A stretch of DNA of 53,043 nt from SLRI01 sp964576715 (GTDB lineage Bacteria; Pseudomonadota; Alphaproteobacteria; Geminicoccales; Geminicoccaceae): positions 1 through 53,043 of the forward strand of contig CAZNWE010000022.1 in NCBI GenBank assembly GCA_964576715.1. Reading direction: 5' to 3'. Positions within the stretch are counted from its first letter, which is position 1. Each line of letters begins with the position of its first letter. Positions 32,751 to 41,487 of this stretch are shown piece by piece. Below the pieces are notes generated by a model. That model was not told the DNA's origin. It saw nothing but the letters and a program-made list of their open reading frames with translations, and did no database searches. A program made the position numbers and the translations under genes.

Positions 32751-33923
32751 ATGAGCAGCGTGTCGGCCAGGAGCGACCCTCAGGGTTATTATCGGGTCCT
32801 CGGTGTGTCGCACCGGGCGACAGCGGACGAGATCCGCCTGGCGTTTCGCGCCCGTGCCATGGATTCGCATCCCGACCAGGCGGACGGTCGAGGTGACTCG
32901 GAGCGGTTTCGGCTGATCCGCGAAGCCTACGAAGTGTTGCGCGATCCCCGCCGGCGGATGGCCTACGACGCGTCCGGCCTGGTTGCCCCAGAGCGGGCAC
33001 CCGCGGCGAGCGGCGGTTGGCCCGACGGGTTCGACCGGGGCGCCCCGGGCCGGGCGTCGGGCACTGCTGCCGGCGTCGGCGACCCGCCATTCGCGGCGAC
33101 GGCGGCAGCCGCATGGCGCCCGGCCGACAGCGCCTCGCCGAACCCGCGGGCCGGGTCCGGCGTTGGCGTCGGCCCGCGCCCGGGAATGGCAGCCGGGTCC
33201 GGCCCGGGCCCCGGGCAGTACAACGAGACGGGCTTCGCCGCGGCGAGCAGTGCCGGGGATGGCCGGCGACGACGGCGGACTGTGCGGTCGGCAGACAGCC
33301 GCCTGTGGCCGCTGGTCTCGGCCGGGCTCGCCCTGCTGCTGCTGGTGGTCATGGGGTCCTGGTGGTCGACATATCGCCAACTCGATGACCGACAGGGGGT
33401 GGTGACCGAGCTCTATGACCGGCTGGCGCAACTGGGCGAGGAGCAGGCGGATCTGCGCATGCGCTACCGCAGCCTGGCGTTTCTCGATCTCGAACGCGCC
33501 GTGCGACGCGGCACCGTGTCGCCGAGCGCGCGCTTCACCGCCGATACCGGGCGCGCTGCCTACCGCTTCGACATCGGCTTCGCCGGCGACCGCTTCAACC
33601 TCGACGACGGCGCCGCCCAGGACCTGGCGCGGGCGCTGGTCGAGATCGCCCGGCACATCGACCAGCTGCCGCCCGAGAGTGCCTGGCTGATCGTGCTCGA
33701 GGCGCGGGCGGCGCGGGCGGCCCTGGCCGAGCAGGTGGCGGTCGAGAGCTGGGAGCCGGCGCTGTTGCGGCTCGCCACGGTGCTCGACGAGCTGCTGGCA
33801 CAGGGTCTACCGGCGGAACGTCTGGCGATCCGCTTCAACGCCGGCTTCGCGGCACCCGCCAATCCGTCGCCCGAAGCGACGGTCGATCAGGTGTCGATCT
33901 CGCTGCTCTGCTGCATCGACTGA
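32751..33923 (+). CDS. J-domain membrane protein with OmpA/MotB-like C-terminal domain
   Basis: The 390-residue protein combines parts rarely seen together. An N-terminal J domain (about 12-75, GYYRVLGV and H40-P-D42) would stimulate a DnaK-type ATPase in the cytoplasm. A Gly/Ala/Pro-rich linker (80-180) follows, then one membrane span (185-203). Next come a likely coiled coil (207-245, VVTELYDRLAQLGEEQADLR) and a periplasmic domain (about 270-388). The pattern of that domain (FDIGFAGDRFNLDDGAAQDL, later ESWEPALLRLATVLDELL and QGLPAERLAIRF) matches the OmpA/MotB peptidoglycan-binding fold. ATG 32751 follows TAGGAAT. The J domain is certain; the OmpA-like assignment is by motif pattern only. 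Confidence 0.75.
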   Translation: MSSVSARSDPQGYYRVLGVSHRATADEIRLAFRARAMDSHPDQADGRGDSERFRLIREAYEVLRDPRRRMAYDASGLVAPERAPAASGGWPDGFDRGAPGRASGTAAGVGDPPFAATAAAAWRPADSASPNPRAGSGVGVGPRPGMAAGSGPGPGQYNETGFAAASSAGDGRRRRRTVRSADSRLWPLVSAGLALLLLVVMGSWWSTYRQLDDRQGVVTELYDRLAQLGEEQADLRMRYRSLAFLDLERAVRRGTVSPSARFTADTGRAAYRFDIGFAGDRFNLDDGAAQDLARALVEIARHIDQLPPESAWLIVLEARAARAALAEQVAVESWEPALLRLATVLDELLAQGLPAERLAIRFNAGFAAPANPSPEATVDQVSISLLCCID

Positions 33924-34088
33924 GCAGTGCTGCAAACGGCGAGCCAACGGCGTCGCCAGTTCGAGAAGTGTCCACCCATCAGGCTGGCCACCCCGTCGGG
34001 CCGAATTGCCGCTTGATCGCCGCCGCCGGTCGTGGCCAATCCACCTTGGGTACAGTATCCACATGACACGCTTTCGGGAGACCACTGC

Positions 34089-34400
34089 ATGTTCATCGCC
34101 ATGAACCGCTTTCGGGTCCGCCAGGGCGCCGAGGACGCGTTCGCCGCCGTCTGGCAAAACCGCGACTCGCATCTCCAGGACGTGCCGGGCTTCGTCGAGT
34201 TTCGCCTCCTGCGCGGGCCTGCCGCGGACGATCACACCTTGTTCGCGTCGCACACCATCTGGGCCAGTCGCGAGGCCTTCCAGGACTGGACGCGCAGCCA
34301 GGCGTTCCGCGACGCCCACCGCAACGCCGGTGAACATGGCGATCTCTACCTCGAGGCGCCACGCTTCGAGGGCTTCGAGGTCGTGCAGACGATCGGCTGA
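34089..34400 (+). CDS. ABM-family monooxygenase / haem-degrading-like protein
   Basis: The 103-residue ferredoxin-like alpha+beta barrel protein belongs to the antibiotic biosynthesis monooxygenase superfamily, which includes HmoB/IsdG haem-degrading enzymes. It shows the usual succession MNRFRVRQGAEDAFAAVWQN, PGFVEFRLLRG, the S-x-x-W stretch HTIWASREAFQDW, and SQAFRDAHRN. The start ATG 34089 is behind GGGAG at eight bases. It likely acts as a dimer. Whether it binds haem or a quinone-like substrate is not decided by sequence. It is about 100 bases before the second RraA-like gene. Confidence 0.85.
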   Translation: MFIAMNRFRVRQGAEDAFAAVWQNRDSHLQDVPGFVEFRLLRGPAADDHTLFASHTIWASREAFQDWTRSQAFRDAHRNAGEHGDLYLEAPRFEGFEVVQTIG

Positions 34401-34500
34401 GCGGCACGGCAGCGACACGTGCAATCGCCAGCTGCCGATGGTATCCAAAGCACACCGCCGGACGTCGGAACAGCACCACGAACAGGGAGGAGCGCGGCTC

Positions 34501-35199
34501 GTGTCGATCGGAACGGAACTGCTCGATCACCTCAGAGCATTCGATACGCCGACCATCTGCAATGCCCTCGAGGTCGTTACGGGCGCCCGGCTGACGACCG
34601 GCTTCACGACGGCGCACATGGTCTGTGCCTTTCCCGATCTGCAACCCATCGTCGGCTTCGCCCGGACGGCGCAGATCAAGGCGGCAACACCTTCGCCGCT
34701 GCCGCCGGCCGAGGCCAAGGCGTTGCGCATCCGCTACTACGAGCAGCTCGTGAGCGGGCCGATGCCGGCGATCACGGTGATCCAGGATCTCGATCCGGAG
34801 CCCGGCTTCGGCGCTTTCTGGGGCGAGGTGAACACCGCCGTCCATCGCGGGCTCGGCGTTCTGGGCTGCGTCACCAACGGCTCGTTTCGCGACCTCGATG
34901 CCATCGACCCGCGCTTCCAGCTGCTCGCCGGCAAGGTGGGCCCGAGCCACGCGCATGTCCACGTCGAGGCGATCGATGTGCCGGTCGAGGTGTTCGGTAT
35001 GCAGGTGCGGCCGCTGGACCTGCTGCACGCCGACCGGCACGGTGCGGTGGTCATCCCGGGCGATGTCGCGTTTCAGCTGCCCGAGGCGATCGATCTCTGC
35101 ATCCGCAAGGAAAAGCCGGTGCTCGATGCGGCGCGCAGCGGCCATTTCGACATCGAGCAGCTCAAGGCGGCCTTCGCCGCCGCCGAGGACATCCACTGA
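34501..35199 (+). CDS. RraA-like protein (aldolase superfamily), second paralogue
   Basis: The 232-residue RraA/HMG-aldolase-superfamily protein has DTPTICNALEVVTGA at the N-terminus, FWGEVNTAVHRGLGVLGCVT and NGSFRDLDAI (R130-D131, metal/substrate region), then HADRHGAVVIPGDVAFQLPE, a conserved C-terminal segment. It is the long variant without the C-terminal domain seen in some aldolases. GTG 34501 is the start: GGGAGGAG lies ten bases before it; an upstream ATG frame has no family similarity. Compared with the paralogue at 6895 it is divergent, so the two probably act on different 2-oxo acids or as regulators. Confidence 0.88.
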   Translation: MSIGTELLDHLRAFDTPTICNALEVVTGARLTTGFTTAHMVCAFPDLQPIVGFARTAQIKAATPSPLPPAEAKALRIRYYEQLVSGPMPAITVIQDLDPEPGFGAFWGEVNTAVHRGLGVLGCVTNGSFRDLDAIDPRFQLLAGKVGPSHAHVHVEAIDVPVEVFGMQVRPLDLLHADRHGAVVIPGDVAFQLPEAIDLCIRKEKPVLDAARSGHFDIEQLKAAFAAAEDIH

Positions 35200-35286
35200 C
35201 CCCGCGACATTGACCCTTTCTTAACGACTGTCCGGCATGATGGCTGGCGTGTCGCGCCGCAGCATGGCGCCAGCCCCGGGGACATC

Positions 35287-35793
35287 ATGTCGGCGACGAT
35301 TGCGCTACTCGACAAGCTGCGTGCCCTGATCACCCACGACGGGACGCCGACGAGCGAGCGGCAGCTGGCACTCGAGCGCCTGGAGCGGCTGGTCCGCGGC
35401 CATGACGGGCCGAGTGCGATCGTCACCCGCATCACGCGGTCTAGTCGGATCGGCCGGCAGCGGCGCTCGCTGGCCGTCGACGAGGTCGGCAGGCTCGATG
35501 CGTATACCGATGCGCTCAGCCTGGCTGACTGCATCGCCCGGATCGCCCGCGCCTGCGCACCGCACGGGGTCATGCCGACGCAGATCGATTTCGGCCAGCA
35601 CGGGACCGACAAGCCGGTGATCGCCGTCCTGTTCCCGGCCGAAGACGCCCCAGCGACGCTCGCCTTTTCGAGCGCGATCGAAGCGGCGTTCACCGGCGCC
35701 AGGGTCAATCTCGCCAACCGCTCGGCACCGGGCGAGCGGCTGTTTCTCGTCTACCCGCCAGGCTCGGTGCGCGCGGTCGGCAGCGCCGCCTGA
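35287..35793 (+). CDS. Hypothetical protein, no family recognised
   Basis: The 168-residue cytoplasmic protein has no signal or membrane segment. The N-terminal half is helical and charged (LDKLRALITHDGTPTSERQL, LERLERLVRGHDGP). The C-terminal half looks alpha/beta (TQIDFGQHGTDKPVIAVLFP, SAIEAAFTGARVNLAN, LFLVYPPGSV). ATG 35287 is preceded by GGGGAC. It is the last gene before a 750-base gene-poor stretch. No function is proposed. Confidence 0.6.
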   Translation: MSATIALLDKLRALITHDGTPTSERQLALERLERLVRGHDGPSAIVTRITRSSRIGRQRRSLAVDEVGRLDAYTDALSLADCIARIARACAPHGVMPTQIDFGQHGTDKPVIAVLFPAEDAPATLAFSSAIEAAFTGARVNLANRSAPGERLFLVYPPGSVRAVGSAA

Positions 35794-36549
35794 ACGCCAC
35801 GCCGAGGGTTGCGCGCGGTCGTTCGGCGGGATGCGCGCGCTGGCCACGGATACGCGATCGACGGGCCCCGGCAGAAAGGGCCAACAGCGTCGGACGAACA
35901 CCGCCTGCCCGAAAACGCAGCCCGCGTCGCGCGCGCCCGTATCGTCAGCCGACCGGCGGCGAACCCGCTACCCGCCGCCGTGCACCGGCCTTCCCCCGCA
36001 GCGCGTGCTCCAACGATTGGCGAGCCCGGACCATCTGACCGTGGTGGCGGATGAACGCGCCGCGCCGATCGGCCGTTCTCGGCTGACGCAGGGCGCAACG
36101 CATGCGGCAGACACGTGCCATCTCGAGCGACCGGCCAGTGCAGCACCGCCAGCCGAGGTGCCGCCGATAAAAGGCGTCGAGCACACCCCGCCCGACCATC
36201 GGCCGGGTCGGAAAGCCCCTGGATCTCGATCGGACAACCCTCGCCTGCGGCGCGGCGCGACAAGGCCTCGCTCTGGCCAATTGCGGGCGTCGGCAAGCAG
36301 GGCTGGCGGTCGCCGCAACGCTCGAACGATCAGGGCTGCTTGGCAGCGGCGATGGGCAGCGAGTTGGCGGTTCAGGGATTGCGGTCGCGCGAGCCGGCGC
36401 CGCGGGGAGACGGTTCGCGCTCGACCCCTTAGGCTCGGCTTGGTCGCTGGCGGCAGAGCGTCGACCGTAACGCCCGCCAGAAACGTCGATGAACAAAGAG
36501 GCCGCCGACCGCCCGGCGGCAGCCTCGAGTGTGGCGCCCGTTTTGCCGA
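35794..36549. other. Gene-poor stretch, possibly a decayed minus-strand gene
   Basis: No intact gene is recognised. On the minus strand, about 35950-36200, two adjacent frames give alternating protein-like pieces (GVLDAFYRRHLGW and FIRHHGQMVRARQSLEHALR in one, LAVLHWPVARDGT in the other), which could be the remains of a frameshifted gene. The rest is Arg/Ala/Pro-rich chance frames. Confidence 0.35.
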
Positions 36550-36957
36550 TCAGGCGCCGTTGCCGCTGCCCTTGCGTGGCACCTCGGCCAAGCGCTCGAC
36601 GCAATGCTCGGTCAGTTCGCGCGCCGTTGCCAGCATTCGCTGCGCCTCGCTCATGTAGTCCTCGCGTGCTGTTTCCGCGAAGGCGGATTGCAGCTCGACG
36701 GCTGCCTTCATGTCGCGGCACTCAGCTATCCGCTTGGCGATCTCGACGTCCTTGCGCATCCGCTCACCGATGAACGTGAGGTAGTCGCGCTGGAGCTGGC
36801 CCATACCGATCAGCCATTCGCGCTGCATCTCCAGCACGGTCTGGCTGTAGGCGGCGCCCATGAGGTTGGGATCGAAGGCGCCGAATGGCAGGGTCTCGCG
36901 GCCGGCACCAGCGGCATCGGCCGGGTTGTCCGATGCGGCACTCTTGGTTGCGGACAT
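36550..36957 (-). CDS. Phasin family protein (PHA granule-associated)
   Basis: The 135-residue all-helical protein has the phasin core: FDPNLMGAAYSQTVLEMQRE, then LQRDYLTFIGERMRKD, AKRIAECRDMKAAVELQSAF and YMSEAQRMLATARELTEHCV. Phasins coat polyhydroxyalkanoate granules and set their number and size. It fits the PHA synthase at 5003-6814, although the genes are 30 kb apart. The start ATG 36957 gives a full N-terminus. It is single, with gene-poor DNA on both sides. Confidence 0.88.
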   Translation of the reverse strand: MSATKSAASDNPADAAGAGRETLPFGAFDPNLMGAAYSQTVLEMQREWLIGMGQLQRDYLTFIGERMRKDVEIAKRIAECRDMKAAVELQSAFAETAREDYMSEAQRMLATARELTEHCVERLAEVPRKGSGNGA

Positions 36958-37500
36958 TCGTGTCTCCCTCCGTACAGGTGTCCGAGCCGTTTCACGATCG
37001 AACGACTCAAGCCAACAATAGCTTGGGAGGTGTTGGCGATGGAACCGGGAATATGTTCAACGATCCCTTGGCCACGCTCAGCCGGGATTCATCGCAAGGC
37101 GGCTCGGGCCCGGAGCTTACATGGCAAGAACCGTGTGCTGGAGGTCGCGATGTCGGCCGCTACCGGCCGTCATGGGGCCGCTTTGCCACGGACGCCCGAT
37201 GCCGCGCCTGGTTGGTCTAGGCGCTCTGGCCGCACCGGTCTCGCTGTGGCGGCCACCGCCATCGCGCGGCCAGGAGCCATCAGAAACGGCTGATCGAGGC
37301 GCGCCTCTCGGACGCATCGACCGCAGGAGGGCCAAGGCCATCAGCCACGGCTGCGCGAGGCTGACCCGGCAGGCGGTCAAAACCCCACCGACCGCCTATC
37401 GCGGCATCGTCCATGGGGTGGTGGGTGGAGGCGTCAGGCGAGGTAGCGATTTGTCATCGGCTCGAGCAACACCGGCGACCGGCGGCCGGGCGGCAAGGCC
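36958..37500. other. Gene-poor stretch between phasin and tspO
   Basis: It holds the phasin upstream region. Short plus-strand frames from ATG 37039 (GGGAGG upstream) and ATG 37052 run 50-85 codons but show no recognisable domain. No terminator with a T-run is seen. Confidence 0.4.
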
Positions 37501-37992
37501 TCAGCCGCCGAACCCCGCGTTGAGCCCGACCACGGTGAAGTTCAGGAAAGCGGCGAAGCTGACCCAGAGGAGATAAGGGACCAGCAGCCAGACGGCACGC
37601 CTCGAATAGGGACGGACGACGAGCATCAAGAGGATGATCGAGGCCCAAAGTGCCGCCACCTCGACCAGCGCCCAGTCGGGTCGCCTGAGGCCGAAGAAGA
37701 GCTGGCTCCAGAGCAGGTTCAAGAAGGCGTTGAAGGCGAAAAAGCCGATGATCCGGGTGCGCGGCCAGCCCTCGGGCGCCTTGATCCAGGCCTCGAGCGC
37801 AGCCAGGGCGGTGCAGGCGTAGATCAGCGTCCAGGCCGGGCCGAAGAGCCAGTCCGGCGGCTGCCAGGACGGCTTCTGCAGGGCCTGGTACCAGGGGCCG
37901 ATATCAGTCGCCGCACCGCCCAGCGCGGCCACCACCAGGGCCGCCCCGAAGGCGATGAGGATCGGTTTCCAGCGGCGGTGCCGGGTGGTCAA
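37501..37992 (-). CDS. tspO: TspO/MBR family tryptophan-rich sensory protein (CrtK)
   Basis: The 163-residue protein has five membrane spans and the family's Trp/Pro-rich features: GPWYQALQKPSWQPPDWLFGPAW at the first loop and FNAFLNLLWSQLFFGLRRPDWAL. TspO binds tetrapyrroles; in purple bacteria it lies in the outer membrane and negatively affects photosynthesis gene expression in response to oxygen, working through the PpsR circuit (established for Rhodobacter). Here its start overlaps the stop of bchP by four bases, so it is made from the bchG-BCH-bchP operon as the last cistron. Confidence 0.93.
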   Translation of the reverse strand: MTTRHRRWKPILIAFGAALVVAALGGAATDIGPWYQALQKPSWQPPDWLFGPAWTLIYACTALAALEAWIKAPEGWPRTRIIGFFAFNAFLNLLWSQLFFGLRRPDWALVEVAALWASIILLMLVVRPYSRRAVWLLVPYLLWVSFAAFLNFTVVGLNAGFGG

Positions 37993-39191
37993 GCCTTGGC
38001 CAGTCCCGAGAGGTGGGCGAGGTTCTTGAGGAAGATGCGCATATGCGCCAGCGGCTTCGCCTTGACCAGCTCCTTGTCCATATAGGCGTCGAAGGTGAGC
38101 TCCTGCACGTCCTTGTCCTTGCAGATGGTGACGAACCGCTCGCGGCGGTCATCATTGATGTACCAGTAGTCCTGCATGATGCCGAGGATCCAGAAGACCG
38201 CCCCGTGGGTACGCATGAAGCGGCGACGGGCCGATTTCAGCGCCTTCGCATTGCCGGTCCGGCACAGCTCGTCGATCGCATCGGCCGCCAACCGGCCCCC
38301 GGTCATGGCGTAGAAGATGCCCTCCCCCGAGGACGGTGCGACGCAGCCGGCGGCGTCGCCGGCGAGCAGCACGTCCTTGCCGTTGTCCCAGCGCTTGTGC
38401 GGCTGCAGCGGCAGCGGTGCGCCTTCGGTGCGGATCGTCTCGGCGCCGCCGAGGCCGAGCTTCTCCCTGAGCTCGCCCGTGGCTTTCCTGAGCGAGAAGC
38501 CCTTGACCGCGGTGCCCATGCCGATCGACGTCGTCTTGCCGTGCGGGAACACCCAGCTGTAGAAATCGGGCGAATAGTGGCCATCATAGATGACGTCGCA
38601 GCGGGTCGGATCGAAGACCTCGGTCCTGGTTTCGGGTGAACGGACGATCTCGTGATAGGCGAAGACCTTGCGCATGGTCTCGGCACCGGGGACGTTGCCC
38701 TGCTTGGCGACCAGCGAGTTGGCGCCGTCGGCGCCGATCACGGTCCGCGTGCGGACGGCGTGGCGGCTGGTCTCGCCATCCGGCTGCCTGACCTCGAAGT
38801 GGACGATAGCGGTGCCGTCGGCGTCCCGCTCGAGGCCAGTGAAGGTGCCGGTGCGGCGGCAAGCGCCGGCGGCGGCGGCACGGTTGCGCAGCCATTCGTC
38901 GAACACCTCGCGGTCGACCATGCCGACAAAGCCGCCGTCGATCGGGATGTCGACATGCCGGCTGGTCGGCGAGACCATGCGCGCCTGGGTGACCCGCGCC
39001 ACCAGCAATTGCGGCGGGATGGCGAACTCGTCGATCAGCCGGGGCGGAATGGCGCCGCCGCAAGGCTTGATGCGCCCGCCGCGCTCGAGCAGCAGAACCT
39101 GGCGTTGCTTGCGCGCGAGGTCGGCCGCCGCGGTGGCGCCGGCCGGACCGCCGCCAACCACGACACAATCGTAGGTCTCCGGTGTCTGCAT
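37989..39191 (-). CDS. bchP: Geranylgeranyl reductase for bacteriochlorophyll side chain
   Basis: BchP reduces the geranylgeranyl tail of bacteriochlorophyll a to phytyl with NADPH and FAD. The 400-residue protein starts with the FAD Rossmann motif VVVGGGPAGATAA (residues 10-22) and LLLERGGRIKPCGGAIP, a BchP/ChlP hallmark. It also has VIGADGANSLVAK and the second FAD motif VLLAGDAAGCVAPSSGEGIF. ATG 39191 follows GGGAGGAGGG. It is third in the leftward operon bchG-BCH-bchP-tspO, with 4 bases between BCH and bchP and a 4-base overlap with tspO. Product and operon order match other purple bacteria. Confidence 0.97.
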   Translation of the reverse strand: MQTPETYDCVVVGGGPAGATAAADLARKQRQVLLLERGGRIKPCGGAIPPRLIDEFAIPPQLLVARVTQARMVSPTSRHVDIPIDGGFVGMVDREVFDEWLRNRAAAAGACRRTGTFTGLERDADGTAIVHFEVRQPDGETSRHAVRTRTVIGADGANSLVAKQGNVPGAETMRKVFAYHEIVRSPETRTEVFDPTRCDVIYDGHYSPDFYSWVFPHGKTTSIGMGTAVKGFSLRKATGELREKLGLGGAETIRTEGAPLPLQPHKRWDNGKDVLLAGDAAGCVAPSSGEGIFYAMTGGRLAADAIDELCRTGNAKALKSARRRFMRTHGAVFWILGIMQDYWYINDDRRERFVTICKDKDVQELTFDAYMDKELVKAKPLAHMRIFLKNLAHLSGLAKA

Positions 39192-39195
39192 CGTC

Positions 39196-40548
39196 TCACC
39201 CTCCTCCCAGCCCGGCGGCATAGCCTTCGCCGGCGTCCTTCACGTTGAGCTTCCGCTGCGCCTCGGCGATCCGCCCGAGCCGGGCGGCGAGCACGGCGGC
39301 GGCGAGAAAGATCACGCCCTGGCCCATGAACACCGCGGCGTAGGCGTAGAGCGGCGTCTCCATGATCCAGCGCACCAGATCGACGAGCCCGGTGGCGACG
39401 ATGCCGCCGAGGCCGACGGCGATCGCCTGAGCGCCGCCGAAGAGCCCCATGCGGATACCCTCGCGACGCTCGCGGCCGGCATCGACCAGGCTCATCATCG
39501 AGCCGATCGCGGCTACGGCGAAGATCCCGAGGGCCACGCCGAGGGCGAAGACGGCGACGCGCAGGGGAAAGGTCGGGCCGACGAAGCCGGCACTCGTCAA
39601 CAACAGCATCGCCACGGCCGCGCCGGCGCAGCCGCCGACCATCCACGCGCGCAAGGTGCCGAGCCGCGGGCCGAGGCCGCCGACGATCAGCATGCCGATC
39701 AGGATACCTTGATACTGGAAGCTGGAGAGCGTCGTGCTCTCGCCCGGGGTGAAGCCGAAGACGGCGCCGGCGAACGGCTCGAGGACCAGATCCTGGGCAC
39801 CGTAGCCAAGCATCGAGACGAAGACGAAGATGGTGAACTGGCGGGCGATGGGCTCGGCCCAGACCTCGCGGATCGCCGCCTTGAAGGGGGCACTGGCGGT
39901 GCGCGGCGGGCCGCCAGCCAGGCTGCCCGGATCGGCACTCGGCAGATGGTCGCCCTCGACCCCCCAGACGGCGACGATGGTGATCAGCATGGCCGCGGCG
40001 GCGACACCGCAGCCCACGGCCATCAGCCGTCCCGGCGAGAACGGATCAAGGAGCTGGCCGGCCGAGGCGGTGGTGACGATGAAGCCGGCGATCATCATCA
40101 GCCAGATGATGGTGGCGGCGGTCGGCCGGCGGCGGGGCTCGATACGCTTGGCGACGAGTGTCAGGAGGGCGGTGCCGGCGGCCCCGACGCCGATGCCGAT
40201 CAGGACGAAGGCGACGACACCGAGTGCCACGCCCGGCAGGGTGGCCTCGGCCATCCAGACCGTGGCGACCACGGCGAGCGCACCGCCGGCAGCGAGCACC
40301 GCCATGCCGCCGACGATCCAGGGCGTCCGCCGGCCGCTGACATCGGAGCCGTAGCCGAGGCGCGGCCGCAGCAGCTGCACGGTGTAGTAGAGCGAGACCA
40401 GGGCCCCCGGCAGCAGCGCCGGCAGCATCAGCTCGACCACCATGACCCGGTTCAGCAGCGAGGTGCAGAGCACGACGATCGAGCCGAGCGAGGTCTGCAC
40501 GAGGCCCAGTCGGAAGATGTCGAGCCAGCCGAGCGTGGGTGCCGTCAT
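39196..40548 (-). CDS. BCH/PucC-family major facilitator protein
   Basis: The 450-residue inner-membrane protein has twelve spans and belongs to the PucC/LhaA/Bch2 family, which assembles light-harvesting complexes or delivers bacteriochlorophyll. N-terminal LGWLDIFRLGLVQTSLGSIV and PALLPGALVSLYYTVQLLRP are family hallmarks, as are FTPGESTTLSSFQYQGILIG and GLFGGAQAIAVGLGGI later on. Its place between bchG and bchP matches the gene called bch2 or orf428 in Rhodobacter-type clusters. ATG 40548 is chosen; GTG 40575 would add nine residues and overlap bchG. Confidence 0.93.
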   Translation of the reverse strand: MTAPTLGWLDIFRLGLVQTSLGSIVVLCTSLLNRVMVVELMLPALLPGALVSLYYTVQLLRPRLGYGSDVSGRRTPWIVGGMAVLAAGGALAVVATVWMAEATLPGVALGVVAFVLIGIGVGAAGTALLTLVAKRIEPRRRPTAATIIWLMMIAGFIVTTASAGQLLDPFSPGRLMAVGCGVAAAAMLITIVAVWGVEGDHLPSADPGSLAGGPPRTASAPFKAAIREVWAEPIARQFTIFVFVSMLGYGAQDLVLEPFAGAVFGFTPGESTTLSSFQYQGILIGMLIVGGLGPRLGTLRAWMVGGCAGAAVAMLLLTSAGFVGPTFPLRVAVFALGVALGIFAVAAIGSMMSLVDAGRERREGIRMGLFGGAQAIAVGLGGIVATGLVDLVRWIMETPLYAYAAVFMGQGVIFLAAAVLAARLGRIAEAQRKLNVKDAGEGYAAGLGGG

Positions 40549-40561
40549 CGCCGGCGTGGCC

Positions 40562-41458
40562 TCATGGTACGGCACCGACCAGCGCGCGCACGGCGAAGGC
40601 GCTGACCAGCATGCCGAGCACGTAGAGTGTCGTCCCTGTGGCGTTGTACCAAGGGGCGCGCTCGCGCGGCGCCTGCAGCAGCCGGACCATCAGCGCTGCC
40701 TGCGCGGCGAGCAGCAGGAAGACGATGCCGGCATGGTAGGGCCGCTCCCAGCCGACGAGCAGCACGATGACGACGGCCTGCGGCACCGCCATGATCCAGC
40801 AGGCGAGCCGGGCGGCGGCGTCGACACCGAGCACGGCCGGCAGCGAGCGGATCCCCGTCTGGCGGTCGCCCTCGACCGCCTTGAAGTCGTTCAAGGTCAT
40901 GATGCCGTGGGCACCGATGCTGTAGAGGACCGCGAGCGTGACGATCCGCCAGTCGGGAAAACCGGCAGCCATGACCGCGGCACCGGTGAACCACGGCAGG
41001 CCCTCGTAGGACAGGCCCACCGCGCCCGGCCCCCACCAGCCGCTCTGCTTGAGGCGGACGGGCGGCGCCGAGTAGAGCCAGGCGAGGATGGTGCCGATCA
41101 CCGCGGCACCGAGCACCCATGGACCAAGCAGCGCCGCCAGGAGCAGCGACAGCACGGTCCAGGCGACGGCGATGTAGAAGCCCCAATTGCCCGGGATGCG
41201 GCCGGATGGGATCGGCCGGTCGGGCTCGTTGATGGCGTCGACGTGGCGGTCGTACCAGTCGTTGACCGCCTGGCTCATCGCGGTGAGCAGCGGCCCGGCG
41301 AGGACGATGCCGGCGACGACCACCAGCCAGCGCTCGGCCAGCGGCACCCCGGCCGAGACCACACCGCAGCCGAACGCCCACATCGGCGCAAACCAGGTGA
41401 TCGGCTTGAGCAGCTCGAAAAAGGCTGGCAGGGTCGGACGCGCAATCGTCGTAGCCAT
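40562..41458 (-). CDS. bchG: Bacteriochlorophyll a synthase (esterifying enzyme)
   Basis: BchG is a UbiA-type membrane prenyltransferase that esterifies bacteriochlorophyllide a with geranylgeranyl diphosphate. The 298-residue protein has about eight spans. The polyprenyl-binding motif is NDWYDRHVDAINEPDRPIPS (residues 66-85), and the second loop has LNDFKAVEGDRQTGIRSLP. ATG 41458 has no Shine-Dalgarno; the sequence before it is CCGGACCC. A consensus TTGACA lies inside the PpsR site 30 bases upstream, which would place the transcript start at about the ATG (a leaderless mRNA). It is the first gene of the operon leading to BCH, bchP and tspO. Confidence 0.97.
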   Translation of the reverse strand: MATTIARPTLPAFFELLKPITWFAPMWAFGCGVVSAGVPLAERWLVVVAGIVLAGPLLTAMSQAVNDWYDRHVDAINEPDRPIPSGRIPGNWGFYIAVAWTVLSLLLAALLGPWVLGAAVIGTILAWLYSAPPVRLKQSGWWGPGAVGLSYEGLPWFTGAAVMAAGFPDWRIVTLAVLYSIGAHGIMTLNDFKAVEGDRQTGIRSLPAVLGVDAAARLACWIMAVPQAVVIVLLVGWERPYHAGIVFLLLAAQAALMVRLLQAPRERAPWYNATGTTLYVLGMLVSAFAVRALVGAVP

Positions 41459-41487
41459 GGGTCCGGCTTATGCCTGGGTTGGGTTTG

